NCBI GenBank assembly: GCA_003152995.1 | Contig: PMBR01000091.1 | Span: 1 to 61,905, forward strand | Length of the DNA stretch: 61,905 bases | Direction: 5' to 3' | Source of the DNA: Chloroflexota bacterium | GTDB lineage: Bacteria > Chloroflexota > Limnocylindria > Limnocylindrales > CSP1-4 | Part shown: in pieces, positions 1 through 9,560 of the stretch | How the letters are laid out: the number at the start of each line of letters is the position of its first letter | How positions within the stretch are numbered: position 1 is the first letter of the stretch | Position numbers and translations under genes: made by a program | The notes under the pieces: generated by a model | Told to the model about the DNA's origin: nothing | The model's input: the letters and a program-made list of their open reading frames with translations, nothing else | Databases searched by the model: none

Positions 1-1771
1 CCACGAGATCACGATCGCGCGGCCGGGCTTGGGCAATGGCGTTGAGCGCGGCCTCTCGGATTGGCGCGTGGGTATGTCGCAAAGCCTCTGAGAAGTAGGG
101 AGGAACTGATGTTCGCGGGGTCAACAGTTTGCCGACTGCAACAAGAGCCCTCTCGCGCCGCGCTCGGCCAGCCGGCGCCGGATCCATGAACTTCTCGAAC
201 ACGAGAAGCTGCTCCGCGTTGGCGTGATTCTCGAGGAGCCCGAGGAGCTCGTCTCGCTGGCCGCCATCGAGGCGGTCATAGCCGTCGGTGGCGCCAGTAA
301 ATGCCGCGCCCGGGCCGTCGTTGGCAAGGCCGGCACAAAGGTCCAGAGAGAACAGCTGGGTCTGGCGGTTCCTGATCTCAGCAGCGGTTTCCGACGGTCG
401 AGCATCGTGGAGAGCAGGGACGAGATCTCGAATTTGACTACCGCCGAGAACTGGAGCGTCGAGAAGCTGACCGGTCGTTCCGTCGCGAAGGAGAGCGGCG
501 ACTGTCGCAGGCGAAGCCTTCTCCGACATGTAGGCAGCGGCGAGGACGCCCGCGCGTTGGGTCATCTTCTGCTGAAGAGTCTGATCCAGCACCGTCCTAG
601 TGATCGAGACGACATCGACATCCGCTGGGTCTGGCCAGGGGTAGACGGCCACCAGACCCTGGCCCCAGTCGTCGTCACGGAGCGAGTTGACGTGTCGCTG
701 CGCGACTGAGATCGCGGCGTTCGTGAGCTGGCCGTTGGCGGACGCTCCGCACCAGGCCGCCAGCTCGATGACAGAAGGGGATAGGGTGGCCGGCGCCTGG
801 ATTAGAAGGGACTCAAGACCCGGGATGGTTGTGCCCGACGGCAGAGCCCTGAGAGCCTCAAGACGAACGAGCCATTCCTCTTCAGACCATGCCCCAGCCA
901 GCGACAGCACGACTTGCCGAAGGGCTAATTGCTGCCGAAGTGTGGCCACGAACAGGCGCTTTCGGTTCTTGGGGGCAACCGATTCAACAAGTCGAACCAG
1001 AGCTTCGGATCCCGGATCCTGGCCAAGCGCCTGGCCTTCGAGCCGCTCAATGAGTTGAGCAGTCGCGTGCTTCCCTCCTTGCCTCTGAAGGTTTGGCCGG
1101 AAAGCCTGTTCGCCAGACAGCTCGGGCGCCCGAAAGACGAGTTCGCGAACAAGGTCCAGAAACTCGGTGCTTTGCTGCTGACCACCAGTGGACTCTACGT
1201 AGTCGGCGGCAACGGACCAATCCTCTGGGCGACCATTGGTTCGCAGTCCTTCCAGCAGACGCAGCGCCATTCGCTTTGCGAGCAATAGGTCCTTACTTGC
1301 GCGGGCGAAGGCCGCGCCGCGGACTTCACCGACAGACGACATCGGAGTCGCGAGAGCGGCGACATCGAGAGCGAGATCGTCAGCTAGATGTCCAGGCTGA
1401 ACGAGGGCCCAGATTTCGAACCGCGCGCGTGACTGCTGGTAGGTCGGGTGACTGAGCGCAGAAGGTGCCCGCAACGCGTCAATCAGTTCCTGCGCCCGAG
1501 CAGCAGGGAGTCGTCCAGGATGCAGTCCAATGGCCTGGCAGATGGTCGACGCGAGCGTCACGCCGATGACGGGATGAAGCACCTCTTCGGCGAGAAGGTC
1601 GTTTAGGAGGGGTTCGTCGAGCGCCGGCAGCCGCGTCGTCAAGATCTGGCACAGATCTGGGTTGTGAACGCGCCACAGGGCCTCGAGGACCTTGACCTCG
1701 CGATTGTCGACGAGCCGGGCGAGCAGAGCATTACCGTTGAGACCGTCGTAGCCCTTGCCCAAGCCCGCCAT
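1..1771 (-). CDS. Large helical-repeat protein, partial (3' end outside window)
   Basis: An open frame with no stop runs from an ATG at 1771 to the left edge, giving at least 590 residues; it starts MAGLGKGYDGLNGNALLARL. The protein is rich in Leu/Ala/Glu helices with no signal peptide, membrane segment or catalytic motif that I can see. The alternating helical stretches (for example an LVRLVES segment and an REAALNAIAQ segment near the visible end) resemble HEAT/ARM scaffolds. It lies next to a methylase and candidate nucleases, so a regulatory or scaffold subunit of a defence locus is possible, but that is inference from position only. The product family is not recognised. All short plus-strand frames over this interval are shadows of it. 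Confidence 0.7.
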   Translation of the reverse strand, partial: MAGLGKGYDGLNGNALLARLVDNREVKVLEALWRVHNPDLCQILTTRLPALDEPLLNDLLAEEVLHPVIGVTLASTICQAIGLHPGRLPAARAQELIDALRAPSALSHPTYQQSRARFEIWALVQPGHLADDLALDVAALATPMSSVGEVRGAAFARASKDLLLAKRMALRLLEGLRTNGRPEDWSVAADYVESTGGQQQSTEFLDLVRELVFRAPELSGEQAFRPNLQRQGGKHATAQLIERLEGQALGQDPGSEALVRLVESVAPKNRKRLFVATLRQQLALRQVVLSLAGAWSEEEWLVRLEALRALPSGTTIPGLESLLIQAPATLSPSVIELAAWCGASANGQLTNAAISVAQRHVNSLRDDDWGQGLVAVYPWPDPADVDVVSITRTVLDQTLQQKMTQRAGVLAAAYMSEKASPATVAALLRDGTTGQLLDAPVLGGSQIRDLVPALHDARPSETAAEIRNRQTQLFSLDLCAGLANDGPGAAFTGATDGYDRLDGGQRDELLGLLENHANAEQLLVFEKFMDPAPAGRARRERALVAVGKLLTPRTSVPPYFSEALRHTHAPIREAALNAIAQARPRDRDLV

Positions 1772-1917
1772 TGCTGCGTCCCCTTCCGTCCCTCAGCGCG
1801 GCTGAGGATGTTCCATTCTCGCGCATCCGAGGAGGCGCGATGAGTCTTGGCTCCGCGGAGACATCCACTTAGCGTCGCGCGAACCTAATCAGTCCGTGCG
1901 GCTTATGAGGGCATCAA

Positions 1918-1932
1918 CCGGCCCGAGGCCGG
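1918..1932 (-). terminator. Short GC hairpin at methylase stop
   Basis: CCGGCC (1918-1923), loop CGA, GGCCGG (1927-1932) lies directly after the methylase stop codon. On the minus strand it is followed only by TTGATG, so there is no proper U-tract. It may be a weak terminator or a 3'-end stabiliser. The rest of 1772-1933 shows no gene. Confidence 0.35.
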
Positions 1933-1933
1933 A

Positions 1934-3520
1934 TCATTGGTTCGACTTGCGCTCCTGACGACGGGTGCGAAGAGCTGTATAGGCTCCAACGAGAGCCACA
2001 TGATCGAGCCCGAGTCGCTTATCCACGATTGCGGAGGCCGCTTCGATGGAGCCCCCGCGAACAAGCGCGTCGAGGCTCGGGAAGTCCGAGAACAAGGTTC
2101 GTGCCTGCTTATCCGTAAGAGCGGGCACGATCAGCCTTTCGGCCTCCTTGGTCTCTAGCTTCAAGACTCCGCCGCCGTAGGCTCGACCTTCGATCTCTGC
2201 GCTTAGCCATGTGGCGGCGCTCAACATCGCGACCGCAAGGACCCGCGGGGAAGGGGCCTCTGGCTTCAGACAAACCCCATGAACAACGTTCGTGCTCCAT
2301 GCGCCGCTCGGGTTGGCGATCAGCCGCGGCGTGCGATGGTTCATGTAAGGCAGAAACGCCACTGGGAGCTTCTTGGGTAGCGGAACCGCATACCACGGGG
2401 TGCGCGTCCGGCACTTGTAGCCGAGATTGACTCCGTCCGCCTCACCCTGACGAATGTAGGCCAGGAGGTTGGGGTCGGTGGGTTCACCTTTGCCCTGAAG
2501 GTCGAGGAGCCAGCGGGTCTCGCCTGGATGGACTTCGAGCCCCGGAACGTCTCCACCTCGCTGGACAACAGGCGTCAACACCGACTCAGGCAGGCCCAGG
2601 CGAGCGACCTGTTCGTCCGTGAGGACGAAGAACTTGCCTGCTCCTGTCACTACCCCGATATCCACAGTTCCGATCGCCGAGAGCCTTTGTATCGCAGGGT
2701 TGGCGCAGAGATCCAGATAGACGAGGCGAGCGGGTTCGTCGATCCATGAACTCCACCGGCGGGCTTCGTGCTCTGCGATGTGCGTGGTCGGCCGGGCGAA
2801 GTCGAGTTGACCGAGATCCGCCACCGATGGCAATCGGATCAGCCGAAAGCCGCCCTCGTCGTCATTCGAGGCGAGCAGCAAGATGGCATCGACCTCGGCG
2901 TCGTCGAATACATTGCTGTCGAAGGCAACGATTACGACGGAGCGGAAGCGTTTGAGCAGGAACTCGCGGACGGGCTCCGCGTAGTCCGTGTGGAGCAACT
3001 CAGCTGGCAGCACGAGCCCAAGTCGTCCGCCGTCCGCGGAAAGAAAGGCGGTCGCGTGAACGACGAAGTGGGCCCATGAAGAGGCGAGTTGAGTCAACCC
3101 GACCCCTTGGGCGCGTGCGCGTGCCAAGCCCCGCTCGCGGTTCTCGCCCGTAAAGCCGTGGTAGCGGATGTATGGAGGATTGCCTATCACTGCGTCCATC
3201 GGCGCCAGTGCATCCGGCTCGACGTCGAAGAAGCTTGATGTGGTGATTGCCGCACCGGGCACGAGAGCCCTTGACTTGGCCGCCTCTTGTTCCTCGAGTT
3301 CGATCCCGAACAGGCGGCCAGCGAGCCTATCTGCCCCCAGATCTGCGTAACGAATGCTCGCAGCCGACAAGAACGACCCATCGCCGCACGAGGGTTCCAG
3401 GGTGCGGTCGTCGGTATCGCGAATGGCCCAGGCAGCAAGGAACGCAGTGAGCTCGCGGGGCGTATAGAAGGCGCCGCGAGCCTTGACCTGTTGGAGTGTT
3501 TCGTCTGTGAGAGGGATCAT
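1934..3520 (-). CDS. N6-adenine DNA methyltransferase (type II-like, Eco57I/HsdM style)
   Basis: Predicted to methylate adenine in DNA from S-adenosylmethionine. Motif I, LEPSCGDGSFL (about residues 41-51), is the SAM-binding loop and NPPY (about 114-117) is the catalytic motif IV of N6-adenine methylases. The C-terminal half, rich in G/P turns, is where a target-recognition domain would sit. I chose the ATG at 3520 because it overlaps the stop of the upstream gene as ATGA (3520-3517); an upstream ATG at 3553 would add 11 residues. At 528 residues it fits single-chain gamma-type methylases. It is translationally coupled to a DxK-containing protein, as in a restriction-modification operon. Confidence 0.85.
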   Translation of the reverse strand: MIPLTDETLQQVKARGAFYTPRELTAFLAAWAIRDTDDRTLEPSCGDGSFLSAASIRYADLGADRLAGRLFGIELEEQEAAKSRALVPGAAITTSSFFDVEPDALAPMDAVIGNPPYIRYHGFTGENRERGLARARAQGVGLTQLASSWAHFVVHATAFLSADGGRLGLVLPAELLHTDYAEPVREFLLKRFRSVVIVAFDSNVFDDAEVDAILLLASNDDEGGFRLIRLPSVADLGQLDFARPTTHIAEHEARRWSSWIDEPARLVYLDLCANPAIQRLSAIGTVDIGVVTGAGKFFVLTDEQVARLGLPESVLTPVVQRGGDVPGLEVHPGETRWLLDLQGKGEPTDPNLLAYIRQGEADGVNLGYKCRTRTPWYAVPLPKKLPVAFLPYMNHRTPRLIANPSGAWSTNVVHGVCLKPEAPSPRVLAVAMLSAATWLSAEIEGRAYGGGVLKLETKEAERLIVPALTDKQARTLFSDFPSLDALVRGGSIEAASAIVDKRLGLDHVALVGAYTALRTRRQERKSNQ

Positions 3521-4299
3521 GCCGCTTGCGACTCCATCTCGTTGCGAACGCATCGGCAGAACACCTCGATCACGGCGTCCATGGTAAGCCCAGGTGACGC
3601 TGGAATCGTCTCATAGGTCGTTGGCTGGTCTTCGTTCGGAGCGTGATACATGAACAGACCGACCGCATCCACATAGAGCCTGGCGAGGGCTCCCAATCGT
3701 CGGATAACCCCGCGCTGGTCGGCCGGCCCAGCAATTCGACAGCCGTAGAACACAACATACAGTGGACGCGCCGCCGCGAGGCCGGCCTGGCTCAGCGCGA
3801 CGGGTCCGGGTGACCATTGCGTCTTGAGGTCAATCGACGTCGCCATCATCTCGCGAACTCGCTTGTCGAGATCTTGGCTCACGGGACGACCAGCCGAGCT
3901 GGACGAAGCGTGATTGCCCGGATACGGGGGCGTTCCTGCGATCTTGGTCTCGCCCGCAGCGATAGGCTTGAGAGCCGCCCGTCGGCTCGGTGAGATCTCG
4001 AGGGGATCGGGGAAGACGAGATCGACATCGTGCCTGGGCAAGACCATGCCCTTGCGCTTACCTCGCTGGCCAATGTGCGTGCCCGTCCCGTTCTCGATCA
4101 GGGCGGCCACGGCCTCGTTGTAGTAGCGAGCCTTGGCCTTGTAGTCACCTGAGCCCATCTGCTGGGCCACGAAGACTGAGTCGAAGGCCGAGATCGCGGA
4201 TAGGAATGCTTCCTCAACATCTGCCCAGCGAGTGACGCGATCCCGTCGGATCGTTTCGAGAAGCTTCTCGAACTGCTGGAAGGTGTAGATCGTGGTCAC
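3517..4299 (-). CDS. Candidate restriction endonuclease partner of the methylase
   Basis: A 260-residue soluble protein starting at GTG 4299, whose stop overlaps the methylase start (ATGA), so the two are made together. It contains an acidic DVDLVF strand (about 91-96) and, after a Ser-rich linker, SIDLKTQW (about 155-162). The D...D-x-K arrangement is compatible with a PD-(D/E)XK nuclease core, and the hydrophobic strand LYVVFYGCRI follows as a core strand would. I do not recognise the exact family. The nuclease call rests on this motif plus coupling to the methylase; it could also be a specificity or control subunit. Confidence 0.5.
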   Translation of the reverse strand: MTTIYTFQQFEKLLETIRRDRVTRWADVEEAFLSAISAFDSVFVAQQMGSGDYKAKARYYNEAVAALIENGTGTHIGQRGKRKGMVLPRHDVDLVFPDPLEISPSRRAALKPIAAGETKIAGTPPYPGNHASSSSAGRPVSQDLDKRVREMMATSIDLKTQWSPGPVALSQAGLAAARPLYVVFYGCRIAGPADQRGVIRRLGALARLYVDAVGLFMYHAPNEDQPTTYETIPASPGLTMDAVIEVFCRCVRNEMESQAA

Positions 4300-4382
4300 G
4301 ACTTGAGCGTGGGCGGGATTGGGTGCTCGTCAACATCGGACGGTGCACGTGGACACCGAGAAACCCATCACACGAGCGTGGT

Positions 4383-5306
4383 ATGTTCGGAACGATGGAT
4401 GACGACTCTTACAGTCGCTTCGACGGGGCCGGGACCCGAGCCGTGGAATCGCCATGGCAAGGGGCGACTTTCCTACCGGATCTGCCACGGCTGGAAGCGA
4501 TGATGTCTCGTTGCGTCACTCCCGATGCCACCTGGGTCGGCCAAACAGCAGGCGCCATCGGCAAGGGGCTGGACCTGTGGATTGCGGACGAGCTTCGTCG
4601 TGCCGGCTACGAGCCTGATGCGGTGTGGCCCCGGGCCGATCGTCCACGAGTGTTGCCGGCGAGTTCTGGCCGTCTACTCAGAAGGCTACCCAAGAGCATC
4701 AGAACCGCCAGCGGCGAACGCATGCTGACGGCCCCATTTGCCGAGAAGGTTCGTGAGCTCGCCGGTCAATCGACGATGGCTGTGCAGGGCGAGTTCTTTC
4801 CCAAGCAAGTTGATGTGCTGGTCGCGGACTGGGACCGCGGCGTCGAGCTCATGGTAAGCACCAAGTCTATGACAGGCTCCTATGGGAACAACATCACGAA
4901 CCGATGGGAGGAGTTCGTCGGCGACCTGAGGAATATTCGGGGACGCTTCCCGCTTGCGACCCTGGGCGCTTTCTATCTGTCCGACATCGGACTTGTTGGG
5001 GAGAAGGACAACTTCGCGCGATTGCAGGAGATGCTCCGACGCCTCCGCAACAAGACCGAATCGGGGGCGGCATACGACGCGACGGGGCTCGTCCTCGCGA
5101 ATGCATCAGGGGCCGGCAAGGCCGAACTGCGAATGGACCAGGTGCCCGATGATCTCCGACCCGGCCGGTTCTTCGAGGATCTGATCCGCACTGCATTTGA
5201 GCGGTTGCCGAACAGCGAGCGCGCCGCGGCTCGGCGGATGTATGGAACGAAGGAACTACCCACGATTGAGGTCACCGGGATTCCCGACGAGATCGCGAGC
5301 AACTAA
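4383..5306 (+). CDS. Candidate PD-(D/E)XK-fold restriction nuclease, divergent
   Basis: A 307-residue soluble protein transcribed away from the methylase pair. The region QVDVLVADWDRGVELMVSTK (about 142-161) has an Asp, a Glu and a Lys on consecutive beta strands, as in restriction-endonuclease folds, followed by GNNITNRWEEFVGDLRNIRG, a helical block often seen after such cores. The spacing between E155 and K161 is not the textbook E-x-K, so a functional assignment is tentative. Start choice is uncertain: ATG 4383 (used here), ATG 4395 or GTG 4323 are all in frame and none has a strong ribosome site. It may be a second restriction subunit or an independent nuclease. Confidence 0.55.
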   Translation: MFGTMDDDSYSRFDGAGTRAVESPWQGATFLPDLPRLEAMMSRCVTPDATWVGQTAGAIGKGLDLWIADELRRAGYEPDAVWPRADRPRVLPASSGRLLRRLPKSIRTASGERMLTAPFAEKVRELAGQSTMAVQGEFFPKQVDVLVADWDRGVELMVSTKSMTGSYGNNITNRWEEFVGDLRNIRGRFPLATLGAFYLSDIGLVGEKDNFARLQEMLRRLRNKTESGAAYDATGLVLANASGAGKAELRMDQVPDDLRPGRFFEDLIRTAFERLPNSERAAARRMYGTKELPTIEVTGIPDEIASN

Positions 5307-5446
5307 ACCAGAAGTGGATCGGGTCGCCCGCACCATCCCTCGCGGGCTCAGTCATCACCGTCCCGTCCTGGCTCAGATGCAGCGCGGAGCCCGACCCAGG
5401 TGGACTCTATGGATATCCGATTACCTGCGGCTTACTTGGAATGAAA

Positions 5447-5480
5447 TGGCGGCCCGGCTGAGGGGGTAGCCGGACCGCCA
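5447..5480 (-). terminator. Strong hairpin between convergent genes
   Basis: TGGCGGCCCGGCT (5447-5459) pairs with AGCCGGACCGCCA (5468-5480) over 13 positions with one mismatch, leaving an 8-base loop. On the minus strand it is followed by TTTCATT, fitting a terminator for the large TPR gene that ends at 5579. It may also stop the plus-strand nuclease gene. The remainder of 5307-5578 holds no gene I can support. Confidence 0.6.
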
Positions 5481-5578
5481 ACGGGACGTGCGCAAGAAGA
5501 AGCCATAGGCTACTCGGTCTGACGCTGCAACTTCGGACACGCGAGATCGGTCGGTCTGGCCTGATCTCGGATCTCGTC

Positions 5579-8500
5579 TTACGGCTTGACCGCGGCCGCG
5601 CAAGCGCGCCTGACACGTTCGCGGTCAATGGGCAGCAATCGGAACTCGAACTCGACTGATTGCATCAAGAGATGCGCGCACAGTGGCATGGACGCCCGCG
5701 AATGCATCGCCGTCAGGGCAAGATCCACCAGGACTTCGATCTGCACCGCCGTGAACTGGCGAAGCGCAAATGCCTTCAGCGTCGCTCCCGCCATACGCGC
5801 GGCCCGAGGCGTCGAGACAGTGGCCAAGAGTGCGAACGCACGTTGCAGGCTCGCAACTGTCATCGGGGAGGGCTGAGAGACCGCGGCAATCAACAGATCG
5901 CTTGTTGGCAACACATAGACGTAGTTCGTGTTGATGAGCCGAAGGAGCAAGGCGTCTCGCGCGGCTGGCGTTAGGGCCTGCCGGCCCGCGAGGGCGTGAA
6001 CCAAGCTGATCGTCGAGAACGAACGAGCGCGATTCTGCTGGATCAATACGCGACGCAATCCGATGTCGTCGGCGTAGACAGCGCCTTTCACGTCAAGAGT
6101 GAGGGCGATTGCATCGAACGAGCTGTGCCCGATGAACTCGCGCATGTTGTCTTCGTCCGTCCCCTTGCCGAAGACCATCGATAGAGGACGAGACTTGATC
6201 GACACGGACGCCTCCAGCCAGGAGACGAGCGCCCGAAGGTTGTCGCGCCGACGGACCAACATCGGGCTGTTGGCCTCGACTTCCTGCATCTGGAAGCCGG
6301 GCCCGCCGGGCATCAGCGTCGAGACGCCGGAGACTACTTCGCGCTCCGCTTTCTCAAGCTCGGTGCGGAGTTCCCAGTCCAATGAGCGTGGCGCCGCGAG
6401 ATCGAAACCGTCACCGAGAATGCTCAAAAGGTCGAGTGCCTGCGCTGTGTGAAGCGCCGATCGAGTCAACACTACGGTTCCAGGTCGAACGGCGACCAGG
6501 ACAGATTCTCTCTGGTCTTGCTCGGGCGACCATTCCACGACCAGCGACCCTGGATGTGTGCCATCGAGCATGGCGCCATCCATGATCTCGGGAATGGCCG
6601 CACCAACCTGTTTGGCTGTGAATCCGAGCGGAAGGCCCATCTCGCGGCTCTTCTCGAGGACGCTTTCAACCCATTGACGCCGAGCGTTGACGGCTCCGAT
6701 CAGCGGCACGAAATCCTTGATGCCGGTCCCGTCCCCGATCGCGATGGAGGTCACGAAGAAAGGCTCGGAAGGGAACCGCTCTTCGTAGTGTTCGACGATG
6801 TCCTGGGCCGCATGAACACTCGAGGCAAGGATCGACTCGACCGTCCAACCCTTGTCGGCCCAATCCCTCTGCTCTGGGGCAGCGAGACGCTCTCCGACTT
6901 TCTTCCCGAGCAGCCCCAGTTTCGACGCGGACTCAAGGGTGAGTTCGTTTCGTAGTGGCTCCACTGGGCCGTCTTCGTAAATCGTGTGACTCCTGGCATT
7001 CCCTCGATCGTCACGGAGCAGAACGAACGTGTTGGCCCCGACCTCTGCAGGACTCGGGATAGGCTCTTCGCAGGTGACTACGAGCGAGGCGAATGAACGC
7101 TGAATCTTGGGATCCTGGGGATCGGCGCGGAAGGCGCGAAACCCAACCTCCACTGCTTCGAGCTGGCGGCCAATGAGTCGCATGAGCTCGGCAACTTGGA
7201 TTCGCTCGATGGGGGCCAGGTTGTCAACTGCAGACAGTGCATCGATGTAGATCCGGGCGTCAGAAATGCGGCCGGCATCGACGAGGGTCTTAGCGAGCAT
7301 GATCCTTGCGTCGATCGAGTCTTTCGCCGCCACCAATTCCGTCAGCCGTTGGATCGCGGCTTCGATGTCATCTGAGCGCATCGCTACATCAACTGCGACT
7401 GCGAGAACCCAGGCCGGCAGTGTCCGACCCTTCTCTACCTCGTCATCAACCAGACCCTGCGCCCGAACAAGATCATTGATCGCCATGAGCGAGGCGGCAA
7501 AGAACTGGCGCGGCTCGTCACCGACGAGTTCAAGCCCGCCGGCATCGTCGAATGCGGCTACCGCATCTGGATAGCGCCGAGCCCGGAAAAGCCTCATCCC
7601 AAGTTCGATGAGCAGAGTGTGGGCATCGCTCGGCGGAGCGATCGCGGCGGCGGCGCGATAGTGCTCGATGGCCTGGTCGACCTGATCCTGCAAGAACGCG
7701 ACCGCACCTCGAACGACCAGAAGGCGGAACCCGCCTTCATTGGCCGAGATTGACGCGACGACACGCAGGGCTCCATCGGCGTCGCCCGTCTGGGCCATGG
7801 CCCCGGCGACAACGATCTTCGCGTCGGTCACGTCGATGGCCTTCGATGTCCGACGCTCAGCTTCCTCCAGGTCGACCTTGGCGCCCGGCTTGTCGCCAGT
7901 CTCGTAGCGCAGGGTCGCCCTCATGGCGATGAGGGTGGGGTCCTGTAAGTTCGCGGCGCGCATGACCGCTGCCGCGTCCGCTACCCGGTTGCTTTCGACG
8001 AGCGACGCGGCTTGGTTTCGGATCGAGTTCTCATTCCTGGGATCAGATTCGTAGGCGCGTTGGAAGTCTGCCTTAGCCTGCTCGAGTAGGTTCAATCCAC
8101 GTCGCGCAAGACCCCGGGCGTTGTAGGCATCTGACTTCATGGCCAGGCCGATCCCCGGCTTGTTGATGATTTCAGTCGCAAGCTGTTCGACCTCGAGCAG
8201 CCGATCCCGTGTGGCACCGTCTCCCGCGTCTGGAGTATTCATCAGGCCGAAGCAGCGATAACGGAGCACGTCGACGGAGCGATCGCCGTCGGCTAATAGA
8301 CCGGCAGTCAGGCGCGCGACACGCTCCCAGTCGCCGGCGTTGATCGCTACCATCATCAGGGCCTCTTGGTAGTCCGCTGATGAGGCAACATCAGGCGGGG
8401 GCGCGACAAGCGGCAACCCCAAAGCCGCATCCACCTGGACTTTTGTCTGCCAGGCTTTCGAATTGTCTCCGTCGATCGCGACTGCCCCGTTAGCCAACCG

Positions 8501-9472
8501 TGTGGCGTCGTCGGACTTACCCAGCTTCAGCGCCGCCATGGCGCCGACGAGCATCGCAGGAACGTAGGTGGCATCGATTTCGAGAGCTTGGTTGGCAAGG
8601 TCGAATGCCTGGTCATCGTCGTCGGACCGGACTGCCGCGAGTCCCTGAAGAACCAGCAAGCGAAGCCGCGTGGTCGTCGTTACATCGGTAGCCGCGATCG
8701 AGGTCTTGATGCGATGGAGAACCACGAGACCGGCTTGAACTTGGTCGTCCTCCAGAAGTTGCTGCGTCTCGTCCAGCTGCTGCACAAAACGAGCGTCCTT
8801 CGCCGGTGGCTTCAGCCGAATCTTCCCGACGTCTTCGACGATCCCCCGAAGCTCCCGAGACGTTCGCCTCCGCTGTTTCGCGCAGATCTTGTCGGCGTCT
8901 TCCGTGAGGACGGCCCACGCGGCTTTGGTTTGGTCTGGGTCAACCAGAAGTGTGCTGAGCAGGGTCAGCACACTGCTCAGATGGCCGTCACGATCGTTGT
9001 CAAGATCTTGTTTCACGACGTGAATGCGGCCCAGGAGACTTTTGTCACGACCCGCGGCCAGGAGCCTCTTTGCCTCCGCGTGCAGTGTGTCGTCCCGGGA
9101 GCTCCGAAGCTGGTCGAGATCGTCGGCGAGATCCGGATAGACGGTCTCACTCACCTTGCCGCCGGCGACGATAGCGATGTGGCTGTCATCGTTCTCTATC
9201 GACTTGCTTGCCACTCGGTCGAGGATGGCATCGATCTCGGAACCGCCCTGCAAGCCGTGCTTTACCTGGGCCTCCGTCGTTCCAAAACGCGTCCCGAACT
9301 CAATTCGAATGTCGTCGCCCGGCCCACCCGTCTCACCGGAAACGGCAAGCGGAACGTCGTCGATCTCGTCTCCGAACCACCCAAGACGCCTCTGGGCGAG
9401 CATGTAAACGTAGACGACAGCGATGGCGCTTCCTTGGTAGCGGCTACCCCCGGTCGTTCCAGCTCCGCCCAT
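5579..9472 (-). CDS. Nuclease-like N-terminal domain fused to long TPR array
   Basis: A 1297-residue protein (ATG 9472; in-frame TTG codons lie just upstream). The first 90 residues begin with a GSRYQGSAIAVVYVYMLAQ helix and contain a DDIRIEF strand then TEAQVKHG (near residues 67-74). Conserved acidic residues followed by Q-x-K is the signature of DUF4297/Cap4-like and related PD-(D/E)XK effector nucleases found at the N-terminus of defence proteins. The middle (about 200-850) is a long tetratricopeptide array, for example SDAYNARGLARRG...KADFQRAYESDPRN. The C-terminal third is alpha/beta and unrecognised. The architecture suggests an effector nuclease controlled by a TPR sensor. It lies just downstream of jetD in the same direction (gap about 90 bp), so it may ride with the SMC operon. 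The family match is from memory of motifs, not a search. Confidence 0.6.
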   Translation of the reverse strand: MGGAGTTGGSRYQGSAIAVVYVYMLAQRRLGWFGDEIDDVPLAVSGETGGPGDDIRIEFGTRFGTTEAQVKHGLQGGSEIDAILDRVASKSIENDDSHIAIVAGGKVSETVYPDLADDLDQLRSSRDDTLHAEAKRLLAAGRDKSLLGRIHVVKQDLDNDRDGHLSSVLTLLSTLLVDPDQTKAAWAVLTEDADKICAKQRRRTSRELRGIVEDVGKIRLKPPAKDARFVQQLDETQQLLEDDQVQAGLVVLHRIKTSIAATDVTTTTRLRLLVLQGLAAVRSDDDDQAFDLANQALEIDATYVPAMLVGAMAALKLGKSDDATRLANGAVAIDGDNSKAWQTKVQVDAALGLPLVAPPPDVASSADYQEALMMVAINAGDWERVARLTAGLLADGDRSVDVLRYRCFGLMNTPDAGDGATRDRLLEVEQLATEIINKPGIGLAMKSDAYNARGLARRGLNLLEQAKADFQRAYESDPRNENSIRNQAASLVESNRVADAAAVMRAANLQDPTLIAMRATLRYETGDKPGAKVDLEEAERRTSKAIDVTDAKIVVAGAMAQTGDADGALRVVASISANEGGFRLLVVRGAVAFLQDQVDQAIEHYRAAAAIAPPSDAHTLLIELGMRLFRARRYPDAVAAFDDAGGLELVGDEPRQFFAASLMAINDLVRAQGLVDDEVEKGRTLPAWVLAVAVDVAMRSDDIEAAIQRLTELVAAKDSIDARIMLAKTLVDAGRISDARIYIDALSAVDNLAPIERIQVAELMRLIGRQLEAVEVGFRAFRADPQDPKIQRSFASLVVTCEEPIPSPAEVGANTFVLLRDDRGNARSHTIYEDGPVEPLRNELTLESASKLGLLGKKVGERLAAPEQRDWADKGWTVESILASSVHAAQDIVEHYEERFPSEPFFVTSIAIGDGTGIKDFVPLIGAVNARRQWVESVLEKSREMGLPLGFTAKQVGAAIPEIMDGAMLDGTHPGSLVVEWSPEQDQRESVLVAVRPGTVVLTRSALHTAQALDLLSILGDGFDLAAPRSLDWELRTELEKAEREVVSGVSTLMPGGPGFQMQEVEANSPMLVRRRDNLRALVSWLEASVSIKSRPLSMVFGKGTDEDNMREFIGHSSFDAIALTLDVKGAVYADDIGLRRVLIQQNRARSFSTISLVHALAGRQALTPAARDALLLRLINTNYVYVLPTSDLLIAAVSQPSPMTVASLQRAFALLATVSTPRAARMAGATLKAFALRQFTAVQIEVLVDLALTAMHSRASMPLCAHLLMQSVEFEFRLLPIDRERVRRACAAAVKP

Positions 9473-9560
9473 CAACAACCCCCAGCTGACGAAATCCGTT
9501 GCTCTCTGTCATTGGTATTTAGCATCTTGTGTCCAGTTTCAGCGTCCTTCCCGGTCCCCA

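Noticed and set aside
224-709. Plus-strand 161-codon frame at the left edge
   Set aside because: Antisense to the long open minus-strand frame that runs off the window; composition is typical of a shadow.
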